A stretch of DNA of 64,000 nucleotides, taken from Mariniphaga sp. GTDB lineage: Bacteria; Bacteroidota; Bacteroidia; Bacteroidales; Prolixibacteraceae. Below are positions 1 to 10,082 of this stretch, piece by piece; position 1 is the first letter of the stretch, and each line of letters opens with the position of its first letter. Position numbers and translations under genes: made by a program. Below the pieces are notes generated by a model. That model saw only the letters and a program-made list of their open reading frames with translations, ran no database searches and had not been told where the DNA came from. The stretch spans positions 1 through 64,000 of the forward strand of contig JAAFHB010000004.1 in assembly GCA_010906965.1 (NCBI GenBank). The letters run 5' to 3'.

Positions 1-456
1 GAAAAACCCTTGCAAAGACTGGCAGAAAAATATACTTTCCGGTTTCTGACTGTAGGTGCCAGACCTGATTACAAAATATTGGGAATTAATCATGTAGCAA
101 AAGCCTGGATTTTTGAGGATGAAAACGAAAATATCGGTCAAATGGACATTGGCTTAATGCCTTTACCCGACACGGACTGGACAAGGATGAAAGGGGGATA
201 CAAACTATTGCAATATATGTCTGCCGGAATACCATGCGTCGCTAGCCCTGTTGGTATCAATCAATCAATTGTAAAGGTTGGCCAAAACGGATTTCTTGCC
301 TCATCAGAGGAGGAATGGTACTCGGAATTGGAGAAGTTAATCACCGATACGGAACTCCACATCCGATTAGGTATAAATGGAAGAAGAGACGCCATCGAAT
401 TGTATAGCAGGAAAGTCTGCTTCGAGAAACTTTTAAAAATCATTCAGAAATTATGA
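1..456 (+). CDS. Glycosyltransferase, C-terminal part (gene begins upstream of the window)
   Basis: ORF open to the window edge; C-terminal GT4-like pattern 'GLMPLPDTDWTRMKGGYKLLQYMSAGIPCVASPVGIN'. Confidence 0.8.
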   Translation, partial: EKPLQRLAEKYTFRFLTVGARPDYKILGINHVAKAWIFEDENENIGQMDIGLMPLPDTDWTRMKGGYKLLQYMSAGIPCVASPVGINQSIVKVGQNGFLASSEEEWYSELEKLITDTELHIRLGINGRRDAIELYSRKVCFEKLLKIIQKL

Positions 457-1049
457 TTTCAGCAATAATTACAGAAAAAATCCGGAGCAACGAACGAATT
501 GTGATCGAATTGGGCTGTGGTCCTAATAAAGTAGCCGGGGCAATTGGAGTGGATAAATTTCAGGATGAAAATGTTGATATCGTTGCAGATATCGAGAACG
601 GACTTCCATTTTTGCCCGACAATTCGGTTGATGAGTTGTTTTCGAGGCATGTGCTCGAACACATCGAAAATCTGGAACTTCTGATCAAAGAGATTCACAG
701 GGTTTTAAAACCCGGAGGAATTCACCGGGTGATTGTTCCCCATTTCAGCAATCCACATTACTATTCCGATTACACGCACCGCCGGTTTTTCGGGTTGTAT
801 ACGTTCGATTATTTTGCTGATGAAGAGTCAAAGCTAAAACGTAAGGTACCTAATTTTTACAACGACTTGCAGTTTCATATCACGAAAAGGTACTTGCGGC
901 TTTACTCGCTGCGACCCTTATTGAACTACAAGAGACGTCTGTTATCGAAGTGGTTTAACCGCAGTTCCGGTGCGCAGGAACGATATGAAGAATCGTGGTG
1001 CTATCAATTTCCTTGTCAGGAAATTCACTATGAAATGACCAAAAAATAG
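453..1049 (+). CDS. Class I SAM-dependent methyltransferase
   Basis: 'VIELGCGPNKVAGAIGVD' motif I and 'FSRHVLEHIENLELLIKEIHRVLKPGG'; overlaps the preceding gene by 4 bp. Confidence 0.85.
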   Translation: MISAIITEKIRSNERIVIELGCGPNKVAGAIGVDKFQDENVDIVADIENGLPFLPDNSVDELFSRHVLEHIENLELLIKEIHRVLKPGGIHRVIVPHFSNPHYYSDYTHRRFFGLYTFDYFADEESKLKRKVPNFYNDLQFHITKRYLRLYSLRPLLNYKRRLLSKWFNRSSGAQERYEESWCYQFPCQEIHYEMTKK

Positions 1050-1080
1050 ATTTGATGACGCATTCTGCCCGTCGCTTAAA

Positions 1081-2574
1081 TTATTCATTTCTATGCTTCA
1101 CCGAGATCATCCTTAATATTTCGTCTGCTTTTTCATTGATATCGGGTGACAATTTCAAAAGATATACCGGCAGACAGAATAAAATGGTTAGGATTGAACT
1201 TCGTACAAAAATATCGATAATAAAACTGGGCATAACTGGTAACAATGTCGATATAAAATAGGCTGAAATTCCAATTACAGCAACGAGTATAAATTTCAAA
1301 TTAAAGGGTTGCAGCTTAAATTTTTGCCACAAATATAGAAAACGGAAAAGATTGAGAATCGAGAGCGATACGGCTCCGCCAATTGCAGCACCTGTAATTC
1401 CGTACGCTGGGATTAACAGCAAATTGCTTACTATCAGCAAAATAACTAGTACAACCAGAAAAAATGTCTGTACTTTATAATAAGGAGATGATCCAAGAAT
1501 CGAACTATTAGCTCCGGTTGTCATGTCGATAAGGCTTCCCATGCCGATGAAAAAGATCACCCACTTGCCGGAGACAAAATTAGGGCCCAAAATTTCAAAT
1601 ATATTATTGATGTTTGCCCAAAGTCCGAGAAACATGAGCAATCCAATGATAAACAATGTTATGCAGCTTTTTTCGTAAATATTTCGTATCGCAGCCATGT
1701 CGTTTTCCTTCCATGCACGGGCAGAAACAATATTTGTAATCTTAAGTATCGAACGTGAGGGCAAACTAACCATCATCCCGAATATCATACACGATCCATA
1801 AATACCGGTTGCACTTAATCCGATCATCCCGGTGATCATAATCGTATCTATTGTGAGGATAATATTGGTTGTGAAGCCGTTAAGGATGCTAAATAAGGCC
1901 ATTAATCCCATTGAAGTTAGCATTGGAGGTTTTAAATAAGCGAAATCTGTTTTCAGCGAAAATTGCCCTTCTTTAATCAAAGTGAACAAGATGAAGAGGG
2001 TGGGAGCAGCCATTGAAGCGATGTAAACAATGATAAATTGGTGAAAATTGATCAAATCAAAATAAAATAATCCTATTCCTATTATTATCAGTATTCTCTG
2101 AAATACCTCGCGCAGAAAGGTTCCATGAATGCTATTCAAAAGGGCGGTGTAATATCCATCAAAAAGCGTAAAAAAGATCTGAAAAAAGATCAGAACGATC
2201 AGGTAATTCAGATATTCGAGGAGCAGCGCCGAATTCTCGCTGGTGTATTCAACGAACCAGGTTTTGAAGATCAAAAACAATACGAGGGAAAACAGGAAAC
2301 CTGCAAGTCCGGTTATGAGTGCCAAAGAAAGAAAACCATGATGGTTACTCTTTGGATCTTTAAAAAATGGGAATAACCTGATTGTTACTCCATTAAATCC
2401 CAAAGTTGCGAATTGAGCTACAAGCGCAGCATAGGCCACTATAATTTTGGTCAGACCAATCTGATCGGTTGAATAAATCCGTGGAAATAAAACACCTTGG
2501 ATCATAAAGCCAAGTGCGACACCGATATACGTATAAATGGCTCCCTTTACTGACTGGCTTACAATAATTCCCAA
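1081..2574 (-). CDS. Oligosaccharide flippase / polysaccharide biosynthesis membrane protein (Wzx-like)
   Basis: 497-aa multi-TM protein with MATE/Wzx-like pattern; adjacent to glycosyltransferase. Confidence 0.8.
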   Translation of the reverse strand: MGIIVSQSVKGAIYTYIGVALGFMIQGVLFPRIYSTDQIGLTKIIVAYAALVAQFATLGFNGVTIRLFPFFKDPKSNHHGFLSLALITGLAGFLFSLVLFLIFKTWFVEYTSENSALLLEYLNYLIVLIFFQIFFTLFDGYYTALLNSIHGTFLREVFQRILIIIGIGLFYFDLINFHQFIIVYIASMAAPTLFILFTLIKEGQFSLKTDFAYLKPPMLTSMGLMALFSILNGFTTNIILTIDTIMITGMIGLSATGIYGSCMIFGMMVSLPSRSILKITNIVSARAWKENDMAAIRNIYEKSCITLFIIGLLMFLGLWANINNIFEILGPNFVSGKWVIFFIGMGSLIDMTTGANSSILGSSPYYKVQTFFLVVLVILLIVSNLLLIPAYGITGAAIGGAVSLSILNLFRFLYLWQKFKLQPFNLKFILVAVIGISAYFISTLLPVMPSFIIDIFVRSSILTILFCLPVYLLKLSPDINEKADEILRMISVKHRNE

Positions 2575-2670
2575 TGGATTTAAATTATGATTTGTTGCAA
2601 AAATAGGTAAATAACTGCAAATTATTGTCTATTAGCAGAAACAGGATTGCCCCAACTTTCAAAAAAAATG

Positions 2671-2678
2671 TACTTTTG
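2671..2678 (+). promoter_or_regulatory. Candidate Bacteroidetes -7 box TACTTTTG
   Basis: Matches TAnnTTTG 26 bp upstream of ATG 2704. Confidence 0.45.
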
Positions 2679-2703
2679 TGATCAATCTGTAAAAGTTACA
2701 ATT

Positions 2704-5169
2704 ATGACGAAGTTTTCGTGGAAGAAAAGTTTACCACATTTTACCGCCATTATCCTTTTCATTCTTTTGCCTATCATCTACTTTTCGCCTGTTTTGGAAA
2801 ACAAACAGCTGAACCAATATGACTCACAGACCTTTACAGGAATGTCGAAAGAGATTGTTGACTACAATAAAAAGAGTAATGATCTGGCCTTATGGACCAA
2901 CTCGATGTTTGGAGGAATGCCATCCTATTTGATCGCTTTACCAACTACGACAGCCATCACTTCGATTTACACGGTCACGAATCTCTATAATTGGAGACCA
3001 ATAAATTTCATATTTCTCTATCTGATAGGATTTTATATAACAATGCTGCTATTTGGTGTGAGTCCTTGGCTGGCTATTGTAGGGGCACTTGCCTTTGGTT
3101 TTGGCTCCTACAATTTTATTATTATTGCTGCCGGACATGCTTCGAAGGCGGTCGCTATCGGCTATATGGCACCTATTATTGCCGGGTTTTACTATGCTTT
3201 TAAAAAGGACAAATGGATTGGAGGATCGGTTTTTGGTATTTTTCTGGCACTCGAAATATACGCCAATCATCCCCAAATCGCTTATTATACCTTCCTGATT
3301 TTGCTGATTATTGGAATCACTGAGCTGGTTTCTGCCATCAGAGAAAAGTATGTTCCTGAACTTCTTAAAAAATCGCTGATAATCATTGCATTTGGGCTTC
3401 TTGCTGTGGCTTCGAATACAAGCCGGCTTTGGACAACCTGGGAATACGGGAAGTATTCATTGCGTGGGAAATCAGAACTCACACATGACCAAGCGAATAA
3501 AACTTCCGGACTCGATCGTGACTATGCAACTGGCTGGAGTTATGGACTTGGAGAAACATTCACGATTCTTATCCCAAATTTCAATGGTGGTTCTTCGGCA
3601 GTTGGTTTCAGCGAAGATTCCGAAACCGGCAAAGTGCTGAAAAGCAATAATGTTCCTAATGCTAATACACTCGTAAAGCAACTTCCCGGATATTGGGGTT
3701 CACAACCAGGTACTTCGGGTCCCGTCTATTTCGGTGCAATTATATGTTTTCTTTTTGTTCTTGGACTATTTCTTTTGAAAGGGAATATCAGAATTTGGGT
3801 TGTGATTGCCACATTGCTTTCGATTGCACTTGCCTGGGGTCATAATTTTATGCCGTTCACTAACTTGTTTCTCGATTACTTTCCGGGATATAATAAATTC
3901 CGAACTGTAACGATGATTCTGGTCATTGCCGGATTTACGTTCCCGCTGTATGCCATTTTGACATTGCAAAAGATTGCGAACGGAGCGGTTGACCATAAAA
4001 CATGGTTCAAACCATTGGCGTGGAGTGTTGGATTAACTGCAGGAATCGCTTTGATTTTTGCATTGATACCCGGAATTGCAGGCTCTTTTATTTCACCTGC
4101 TGATAGTCAGTTCCCCGATTGGCTTCAAAAAAGTCTGATTGCCGACAGACAATCGCTTTTGCAGACCGATGCTTTAAGATCTGCTATTTTTATTTTGCTT
4201 GGAGCTGCTACGATTTGGGCTTTAGTTGAGAAAAAACTCAAAGTAAACACAGCAATTTTGATTTTGGGCGCTTTAATCCTGATAGATTTGTGGGGAGTTG
4301 ATAAGCGTTATTTGAACGATTCAAATTTTGTTTCCGCTCGTGAAGCAAAGAATCCTTATAAAGCCACAGTGGCCGATCTCGATATTTTGAAGGACAAATC
4401 GATCGATTACAGGGTGTTAAATATGTCAATTGGCACTTTCTCAGATGCCAGCACCTCTTACTATCATCAATCTATCGGAGGTTATCATGGTGCAAAAATG
4501 CGCCGTTACCAGGAACTTGTTGATTTTCATGTCGGCAATGAAATGGAATTAATTAGACAGCGTTTCTCAAAAATAAAATCTCAGGAAGGAATGGATTCGT
4601 TGTTTCTGGGTTTGAACGCACTCAATATGCTTAATACCAAATATTTCATATTTAGTCCCGACGCTGCCCCGGTATTGAACAGCCATGCACTTGGTAGCGT
4701 TTGGCTGGTCGACAAATACGAAATGGTTGACAATGCTGATCAGGAAATTGCCGCAGTAAAACTGATCGATCCTGCCAAAGAGGTGGTTATTGATAAGAAA
4801 TTTCAGGAGCAGCTTTCGGGTGTTTCATTGACAAACGATTCAAGTGCAAAAATCTCATTAATAACCTATTCGCCCAATGTAATGACATATCATTATCAGG
4901 GAAATGGTAATCAGCTGGCTGTTTTTTCTTCAATTTATTACCCTAAAGGCTGGAATGCCTACATTGATGGCAAGATAGTTAAGCACTTCCAGGCAAATTA
5001 TGTCTTAAGAAGTATGTTATTGCCGAAAGGGAATTACGATATTGTGTTCAGGTTCGAGCCAACATCATTTTTAACAGGACAAAAAATCTCATTCTGGAGT
5101 TCACTGATTCTATTGCTGCTTATCGCAGGCCTTATTGCAAAAAAGTTTCTCCTTCCTGAGAAAAAATAA
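2704..5169 (+). CDS. YfhO-like multi-TM membrane protein
   Basis: ORF 2647..5169; many TM helices and a C-terminal 'YYPKGWNAYIDGK' YfhO-type motif. Start moved to ATG 2704 because a TAnnTTTG promoter box lies at 2671-2678. Confidence 0.75.
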   Translation: MTKFSWKKSLPHFTAIILFILLPIIYFSPVLENKQLNQYDSQTFTGMSKEIVDYNKKSNDLALWTNSMFGGMPSYLIALPTTTAITSIYTVTNLYNWRPINFIFLYLIGFYITMLLFGVSPWLAIVGALAFGFGSYNFIIIAAGHASKAVAIGYMAPIIAGFYYAFKKDKWIGGSVFGIFLALEIYANHPQIAYYTFLILLIIGITELVSAIREKYVPELLKKSLIIIAFGLLAVASNTSRLWTTWEYGKYSLRGKSELTHDQANKTSGLDRDYATGWSYGLGETFTILIPNFNGGSSAVGFSEDSETGKVLKSNNVPNANTLVKQLPGYWGSQPGTSGPVYFGAIICFLFVLGLFLLKGNIRIWVVIATLLSIALAWGHNFMPFTNLFLDYFPGYNKFRTVTMILVIAGFTFPLYAILTLQKIANGAVDHKTWFKPLAWSVGLTAGIALIFALIPGIAGSFISPADSQFPDWLQKSLIADRQSLLQTDALRSAIFILLGAATIWALVEKKLKVNTAILILGALILIDLWGVDKRYLNDSNFVSAREAKNPYKATVADLDILKDKSIDYRVLNMSIGTFSDASTSYYHQSIGGYHGAKMRRYQELVDFHVGNEMELIRQRFSKIKSQEGMDSLFLGLNALNMLNTKYFIFSPDAAPVLNSHALGSVWLVDKYEMVDNADQEIAAVKLIDPAKEVVIDKKFQEQLSGVSLTNDSSAKISLITYSPNVMTYHYQGNGNQLAVFSSIYYPKGWNAYIDGKIVKHFQANYVLRSMLLPKGNYDIVFRFEPTSFLTGQKISFWSSLILLLLIAGLIAKKFLLPEKK

Positions 5170-5199
5170 TTTCAAGTTTTTGACAAACGATATTTTAAC

Positions 5200-6078
5200 A
5201 TGGCAAAAAAGAAACCACAAAAACTGAAGAAAAGGTTGTTTAGTTCTTACCTGACAACGACGCTCAGTATTTCCATGATTCTTTTCCTTTTTGGATTATT
5301 GGGATTATTGATTATCAATGCCCAACGTCTTTCTGATTATGTGATGGAAAATATCGGAGTAACGCTGATTCTTCGGGACGATGCCAAAGAGGCGGACGTA
5401 ATGAAGCTCCAGAAAAACCTTGAAATGGCTAATTACATAAAATCAACCCGGTTTGTTGACAAGGAGAGCGCTGCAGTTGAACTAAAAAATGAGCTCGGAG
5501 AAGACTTCGTCGATTTTTTGGGTTTTAATCCTTTGCTCTCATCAATCGATGTAACAGTTTATGCAAGCTATGCCAATCCGGACAGTATGGCCATGCTCGA
5601 AAAAAAGCTGCTTGTTAATCCCGAAATTCAGGAAGTGTACTACCAGCGAAACCTCGTTAAACAATTGAATTCGAATGTAAAAAAAATAAGCTTTATTCTA
5701 TTGGCCCTTTGCTTGTTGATGTTTGTTATCTTCACTGCGCTGATCAATAATACAATTCGTTTATCGGTCTATTCAAAGCGATTTTTAATTAATACGATGC
5801 AGCTTGTTGGCGCTACCCGATCGTTTATTCGGGGGCCGTTTATCGCAAAAAGTGCTTTGCATGGAATATACGGAGCATTAATAGCCTGTTTCATGCTTTT
5901 GGCTATATTTTTTTCGTATCAGGATGAGTTAAAATCGTTCGTAGATTTTCAAAATCCGACGGCCCTTATTATGCTTGTCGGAGGCATTTTCTTGATGGGA
6001 ATTCTTATTACAGTGATTTCTACTTACTTTGCTGTAAATAAATTTTTACGATTGAAGTTCGATCAGCTCTTTTATTGA
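5200..6078 (+). CDS. ftsX: Cell division protein FtsX-like permease
   Basis: 292 aa, four TM segments, FtsX-type 'NVKKISFILLALCLLMFVIFTALINNTIRLSVYSKRFLI'; next to DUF3098 and truB. Confidence 0.85.
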   Translation: MAKKKPQKLKKRLFSSYLTTTLSISMILFLFGLLGLLIINAQRLSDYVMENIGVTLILRDDAKEADVMKLQKNLEMANYIKSTRFVDKESAAVELKNELGEDFVDFLGFNPLLSSIDVTVYASYANPDSMAMLEKKLLVNPEIQEVYYQRNLVKQLNSNVKKISFILLALCLLMFVIFTALINNTIRLSVYSKRFLINTMQLVGATRSFIRGPFIAKSALHGIYGALIACFMLLAIFFSYQDELKSFVDFQNPTALIMLVGGIFLMGILITVISTYFAVNKFLRLKFDQLFY

Positions 6079-6080
6079 AC

Positions 6081-6088
6081 TATCTTTG
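6081..6088 (+). promoter_or_regulatory. Candidate -7 box TATCTTTG
   Basis: Matches TAnnTTTG 26 bp upstream of ATG 6114. Confidence 0.4.
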
Positions 6089-6113
6089 TAGGTTAGAAAT
6101 AATATCTGTTTTA

Positions 6114-6368
6114 ATGGCCATAAACATCGAAAACAAGGAGGATAAGGGATTTGCCCTTGGAAAAGAAAACATTCGTCTTTTGGCGATTGGGTTTCTGATA
6201 ATAGTTGTCGGATTTGTTTTAATGATTGGAGGCAAAAGTGAAGGCCTCAATGTTTTTAATAAGGAAATATTTAATTTTCAGCGCATTACGCTCGCACCGA
6301 TCGTGGTTATGATTGGGTTTATTTTTGAGATCTATGCAATCATGAAGAAACCTGGATCAGAAAAGTAA
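6114..6368 (+). CDS. DUF3098-like small membrane protein
   Basis: Two TM helices, 'IRLLAIGFLIIVVGFVLMIGGKSEG'; start moved from 6075 to ATG 6114. Confidence 0.75.
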   Translation: MAINIENKEDKGFALGKENIRLLAIGFLIIVVGFVLMIGGKSEGLNVFNKEIFNFQRITLAPIVVMIGFIFEIYAIMKKPGSEK

Positions 6369-6382
6369 AGATCCAGAAATTC

Positions 6383-7123
6383 ATGACGCAATCAGAAATA
6401 AGAACGTTCGATTTTCAAAAAGGAGAAATATTGGTTTTTGACAAACCACTCGACTGGACCTCGTTTGATTTGGTTCATAAAGTCAGGTATATTATCTGCA
6501 AGCATTTGAAAATTAAAAAATTGAAAGTTGGGCATGCCGGGACACTCGATCCCAAAGCAACCGGAATTTTAGTTTTATGCACCGGTAAAGCCACCTCTAA
6601 GATTGATTCCCTTCAGGCAGATGAAAAGGAGTATGTTGCTACTTTGAAATTCGGAGCAACAACACCGTCATATGATCTTGAAAGCGCAGAAGACAGGCAG
6701 TTTGATATATCAAATCTGACAAAGGATCTTTTAGTTGAAGTTTTAAAACAGTTTATTGGGACGATTTCACAAATACCTCCCGATTATTCTGCAGTTAAGA
6801 TTGATGGTAAAAGGGCCTACGAGTATGCCAGAAAAGGAATTGTGGTTGAGATAAAACCAAAAATTTTAGAGGTAAAAGAGATAGAAGTACTGAGTTTTTC
6901 CCTTCCGGAGGTTAAACTAAGAATTGTTTGCGGCAAAGGCACCTATATTAGGGCACTTGCTCGTGATATTGGGGAAGCACTTAATAATGGAGCTTACCTG
7001 ACCGGTTTACGCCGTACAAGAGTTGGAGATTTTGACCTTAATCAGGCTATTAATCTGGCTGAATTTTTAAAAAATCAACCGATAAATACTGATGTTCAAT
7101 TAATTTCTAATGATATATATTAA
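6383..7123 (+). CDS. truB: tRNA pseudouridine(55) synthase TruB
   Basis: 'VGHAGTLDPKATGILVLCTGKATS' catalytic motif, 'GKGTYIRALARDIGE'. Confidence 0.96.
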   Translation: MTQSEIRTFDFQKGEILVFDKPLDWTSFDLVHKVRYIICKHLKIKKLKVGHAGTLDPKATGILVLCTGKATSKIDSLQADEKEYVATLKFGATTPSYDLESAEDRQFDISNLTKDLLVEVLKQFIGTISQIPPDYSAVKIDGKRAYEYARKGIVVEIKPKILEVKEIEVLSFSLPEVKLRIVCGKGTYIRALARDIGEALNNGAYLTGLRRTRVGDFDLNQAINLAEFLKNQPINTDVQLISNDIY

Positions 7124-7134
7124 TATCCGCATAA

Positions 7135-8196
7135 ATGTCATCATCCATGAAGCTTTCAAAATTTAAGTACAATTTGCCGGAGGAACTCATTGCCCTCCAT
7201 CCTACATTGAATAGAGACGAATCTCGTTTAATGGTTTTAAACCGTAACACTGGAGAAATTGAGCACAAAATATTTAAGGACATCGTTGACTATTTCAAAA
7301 ACGACGATGTAATGGTGTTCAACAATACGAAGGTTTTTCCTGCTCGCCTTTACGGAAACAAGGAGAAAACCGGAGCACAGATCGAAGTTTTTCTTTTGAG
7401 GGAATTAAATCGTGAACAGCGCCTATGGGATGTTTTGGTTGATCCGGCCCGCAAAATAAGGATTGGCAATAAACTTTACTTTGGCGAAGATGATCTTCTT
7501 GTTGCTGAGGTAATTGATAATACAACCTCTCGCGGTCGTACCTTACGTTTCCTTTTCGATGGATCGTACGAAGAATTTAAAGAAACGCTTTATAATCTGG
7601 GCGAAACGCCGCTTCCAAAGTTTATTAATCGTCCTGTAGAAGAAGAAGATGCACTCCGTTATCAGACAGTTTATGCCGAACACGAAGGCGCTGTTGCTGC
7701 TCCAACGGCAGGGTTGCATTTCAGCCGCGAATTGTTGAAACGTCTCGAAATAAATGGGGTCGATTTCGCTAATATCACGTTGCATGTTGGTTTAGGTAAT
7801 TTCCGAAGTGTCGATGTTGAGGATCTTACTAAACACAAGATGGATTCTGAACAAATCTGGATCAGAGACGAAGCAGTTGAAGTCGTTAATAATGCAAAAC
7901 TTAATAAACACCAGATTTGTGCCGTTGGTACTACAGTTATGCGAACGCTCGAAAGTTCAGTTTCTACGAACGGAATGTTGAAGCCTTATGAAGGTTGGAC
8001 AAATAAATTCATTTTCCCTCCCTACGACTTTACTGTTGCCGATAGCATGGTTTCAAACTTTCATTTGCCACTTTCAACGTTGCTGATGATGGTTGCTGCT
8101 TTTGCAGGATACGATAAGCTGATGAATGCCTATAAAGTGGCAATAAAAGAGAAATATCGCTTTGGCACCTATGGTGATGCCATGTTGATTATATAA
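7135..8196 (+). CDS. queA: S-adenosylmethionine:tRNA ribosyltransferase-isomerase QueA
   Basis: '[12 protein letters not shown]', '[17 protein letters not shown]', '[10 protein letters not shown]', '[10 protein letters not shown]'. Confidence 0.96.
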   Translation: MSSSMKLSKFKYNLPEELIALHPTLNRDESRLMVLNRNTGEIEHKIFKDIVDYFKNDDVMVFNNTKVFPARLYGNKEKTGAQIEVFLLRELNREQRLWDVLVDPARKIRIGNKLYFGEDDLLVAEVIDNTTSRGRTLRFLFDGSYEEFKETLYNLGETPLPKFINRPVEEEDALRYQTVYAEHEGAVAAPTAGLHFSRELLKRLEINGVDFANITLHVGLGNFRSVDVEDLTKHKMDSEQIWIRDEAVEVVNNAKLNKHQICAVGTTVMRTLESSVSTNGMLKPYEGWTNKFIFPPYDFTVADSMVSNFHLPLSTLLMMVAAFAGYDKLMNAYKVAIKEKYRFGTYGDAMLII

Positions 8197-8212
8197 TTGA
8201 TAAAGTAAGCGT

Positions 8213-8258
8213 TATAACACAACAAAGGCCGGATAATTCCGGCCTTTGTTGTGTTATA
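8213..8258. terminator. Bidirectional terminator hairpin between convergent queA and efp
   Basis: 21-bp perfect arms TATAACACAACAAAGGCCGGA / TCCGGCCTTTGTTGTGTTATA around a 4-nt loop. Confidence 0.85.
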
Positions 8259-8269
8259 TGTCGAATAGT

Positions 8270-8839
8270 TTATTTTTTAACTCTTTCGTAGTATGATCTT
8301 TCGCGGGTGTCGACGCGAATAACATCCCCTTGATTGATAAAAAGTGGAACCATTATCGTTGCGCCAGTCTCAACAGTTGCTTGCTTTAGTGCTGTTGAGG
8401 AGGCCGTATTGCCACGATCGCCCGATTCGGTATAAGTTACCTCAACTTCAATGAAAGGGGGGAATTCAACTGTTAAAGGCGTTTCAGTGTCCGCATGGTA
8501 CATGATCTCTAATGTCATTCCTTCCTTCATCAGATCTGCATTTTCAACAAGTGCAGCTCCGATCGAAACCTGTTCGAAAGTCTCAGAATTCATAAAATTG
8601 AATCCCATTTCATCTTTGTATAGGTACTGGTATGGTCTGCGCTCGATGCGTACAGTATTAATTTTGGTCCCAACAGAGAAGGTATTGTCAATCACCTTTG
8701 CGGTTTTCAAATTCTTCAGTTTTGTACGGACAAAGGCAGGACCCTTTCCCGGTTTTACATGTTGAAACGATACAACCTGAAATAATCCATCGTTAAATTC
8801 AATACACAGCCCGTTACGAATTTCTGCTGTAGTTGCCAT
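8270..8839 (-). CDS. efp: Elongation factor P
   Basis: 'FQVVSFQHVKPGKGPAFVRTKLKNLKTAKVIDNTF' is diagnostic; 189 aa. Confidence 0.96.
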   Translation of the reverse strand: MATTAEIRNGLCIEFNDGLFQVVSFQHVKPGKGPAFVRTKLKNLKTAKVIDNTFSVGTKINTVRIERRPYQYLYKDEMGFNFMNSETFEQVSIGAALVENADLMKEGMTLEIMYHADTETPLTVEFPPFIEVEVTYTESGDRGNTASSTALKQATVETGATIMVPLFINQGDVIRVDTRERSYYERVKK

Positions 8840-8897
8840 TGTCTTTTGTATTTGTGATATTTATAAACTTACTAATGCCCGGAAGGGAAATTTTTTG

Positions 8898-8905
8898 CAA
8901 ATTTA
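8898..8905 (-). promoter_or_regulatory. Candidate -7 box TAAATTTG for efp
   Basis: Matches TAnnTTTG on the minus strand 59 bp upstream of the efp start. Confidence 0.4.
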
Positions 8906-9094
8906 GACAAAACGGCGAAAAGAATGAAATAAAAATTCAACTTACGTATTTACCTCGATATTTATTTATTCATTTGTAAATTAGATAATTATAATTTATT
9001 GCGTCTTTGTCAAAAACGATGGGTCTAATCAGACAAGTAAATTTCAGCCTGAAAACACCGTTAATTTCAGCAAAATAGAAACATTTTATTTGGC

Positions 9095-9102
9095 TACTTT
9101 TG
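9095..9102 (+). promoter_or_regulatory. Candidate -7 box TACTTTTG
   Basis: Matches TAnnTTTG 27 bp upstream of the permease start. Confidence 0.4.
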
Positions 9103-9128
9103 GCAATGTTTAATTTTCACTACAATTA

Positions 9129-9887
9129 ATGACCGGGTTACTTTCTCCATTTTCGCTGTCAACTGTCGATTGGGTACTGATTGTGTTTTGCGCCATTCTC
9201 ATTGGAATGTCCAAAACCGGTGTCCCGGGAGTGTCAATGATCGTTGTTCCAACGCTTGCCTTGATATTCGGCGGTAAAGCGTCGACGGGTGTTTTGCTTC
9301 CAATACTAATTATTGCTGATGTATTTGCGGTTGTCTATTACCACCGTCATGCGAAGTGGAAACACCTTGTGCGTGCACTCCCATGGGCATTTGCTGGTCT
9401 GTTTATTGCACTCTGGATTGGAAATCTTGTTAATGATGAGCAGTTTAAAAGGATAATCGCCATAACTGTTTTCGTGAGCATTGCGTTAATGATCTGGAAA
9501 GACTACTTTTATAAGAAAGAGTTTACGCCTGATAAATGGTGGTTTGCGGCTTTGATGGGCGTCGTGGGTGGGTTTGCAACCATGATCGGGAATGTAGCAG
9601 GACCTATTTTTGCGATTTATTTGTTAGCAATGCATTTAAACAAGAAAAGCTTTATAGGAACCACTGCCTGGTTTTTCTTCATTATCAATTTATCTAAATT
9701 TCCGCTTCAGGCACTCGTTTGGAAGAACATCAATCTGAACACACTCACCGTTGATATTATGGTTTTACCTGCCATTGCCTTTGGAGCATGGCTGGGAGTT
9801 TTTTTCGTGAAACTGATTCCTGAAAAAGCGTATAAATGGTTTGTAATTGTCATCACTGTTTTATCAGCGTTTTTGATTCTGATCTGA
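9129..9887 (+). CDS. TauE/SafE family sulfite-exporter-like permease
   Basis: 252 aa multi-TM; 'GMSKTGVPG', 'GFATMIGNVAGPIFAIYLLAMHLNKKSFIGTTAWFFFIIN'. Confidence 0.85.
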   Translation: MTGLLSPFSLSTVDWVLIVFCAILIGMSKTGVPGVSMIVVPTLALIFGGKASTGVLLPILIIADVFAVVYYHRHAKWKHLVRALPWAFAGLFIALWIGNLVNDEQFKRIIAITVFVSIALMIWKDYFYKKEFTPDKWWFAALMGVVGGFATMIGNVAGPIFAIYLLAMHLNKKSFIGTTAWFFFIINLSKFPLQALVWKNINLNTLTVDIMVLPAIAFGAWLGVFFVKLIPEKAYKWFVIVITVLSAFLILI

Positions 9888-10082
9888 ATGCGTTGATTTT
9901 TGATCTTTTTGTATGCTTATTTAATTGAATATGAAACAAATGATTAAAAATGACAATCAGTATTTATCAAGTAGGGTTCTGCATTTACTCAAATTATTAT
10001 AACTTTAGCCCGTGCCTTGGTTCGGAGTTTTCCAATGATCGATTGAATCAGGCTGTTTAAAGACCCGGTATTTAAAGAAAAA

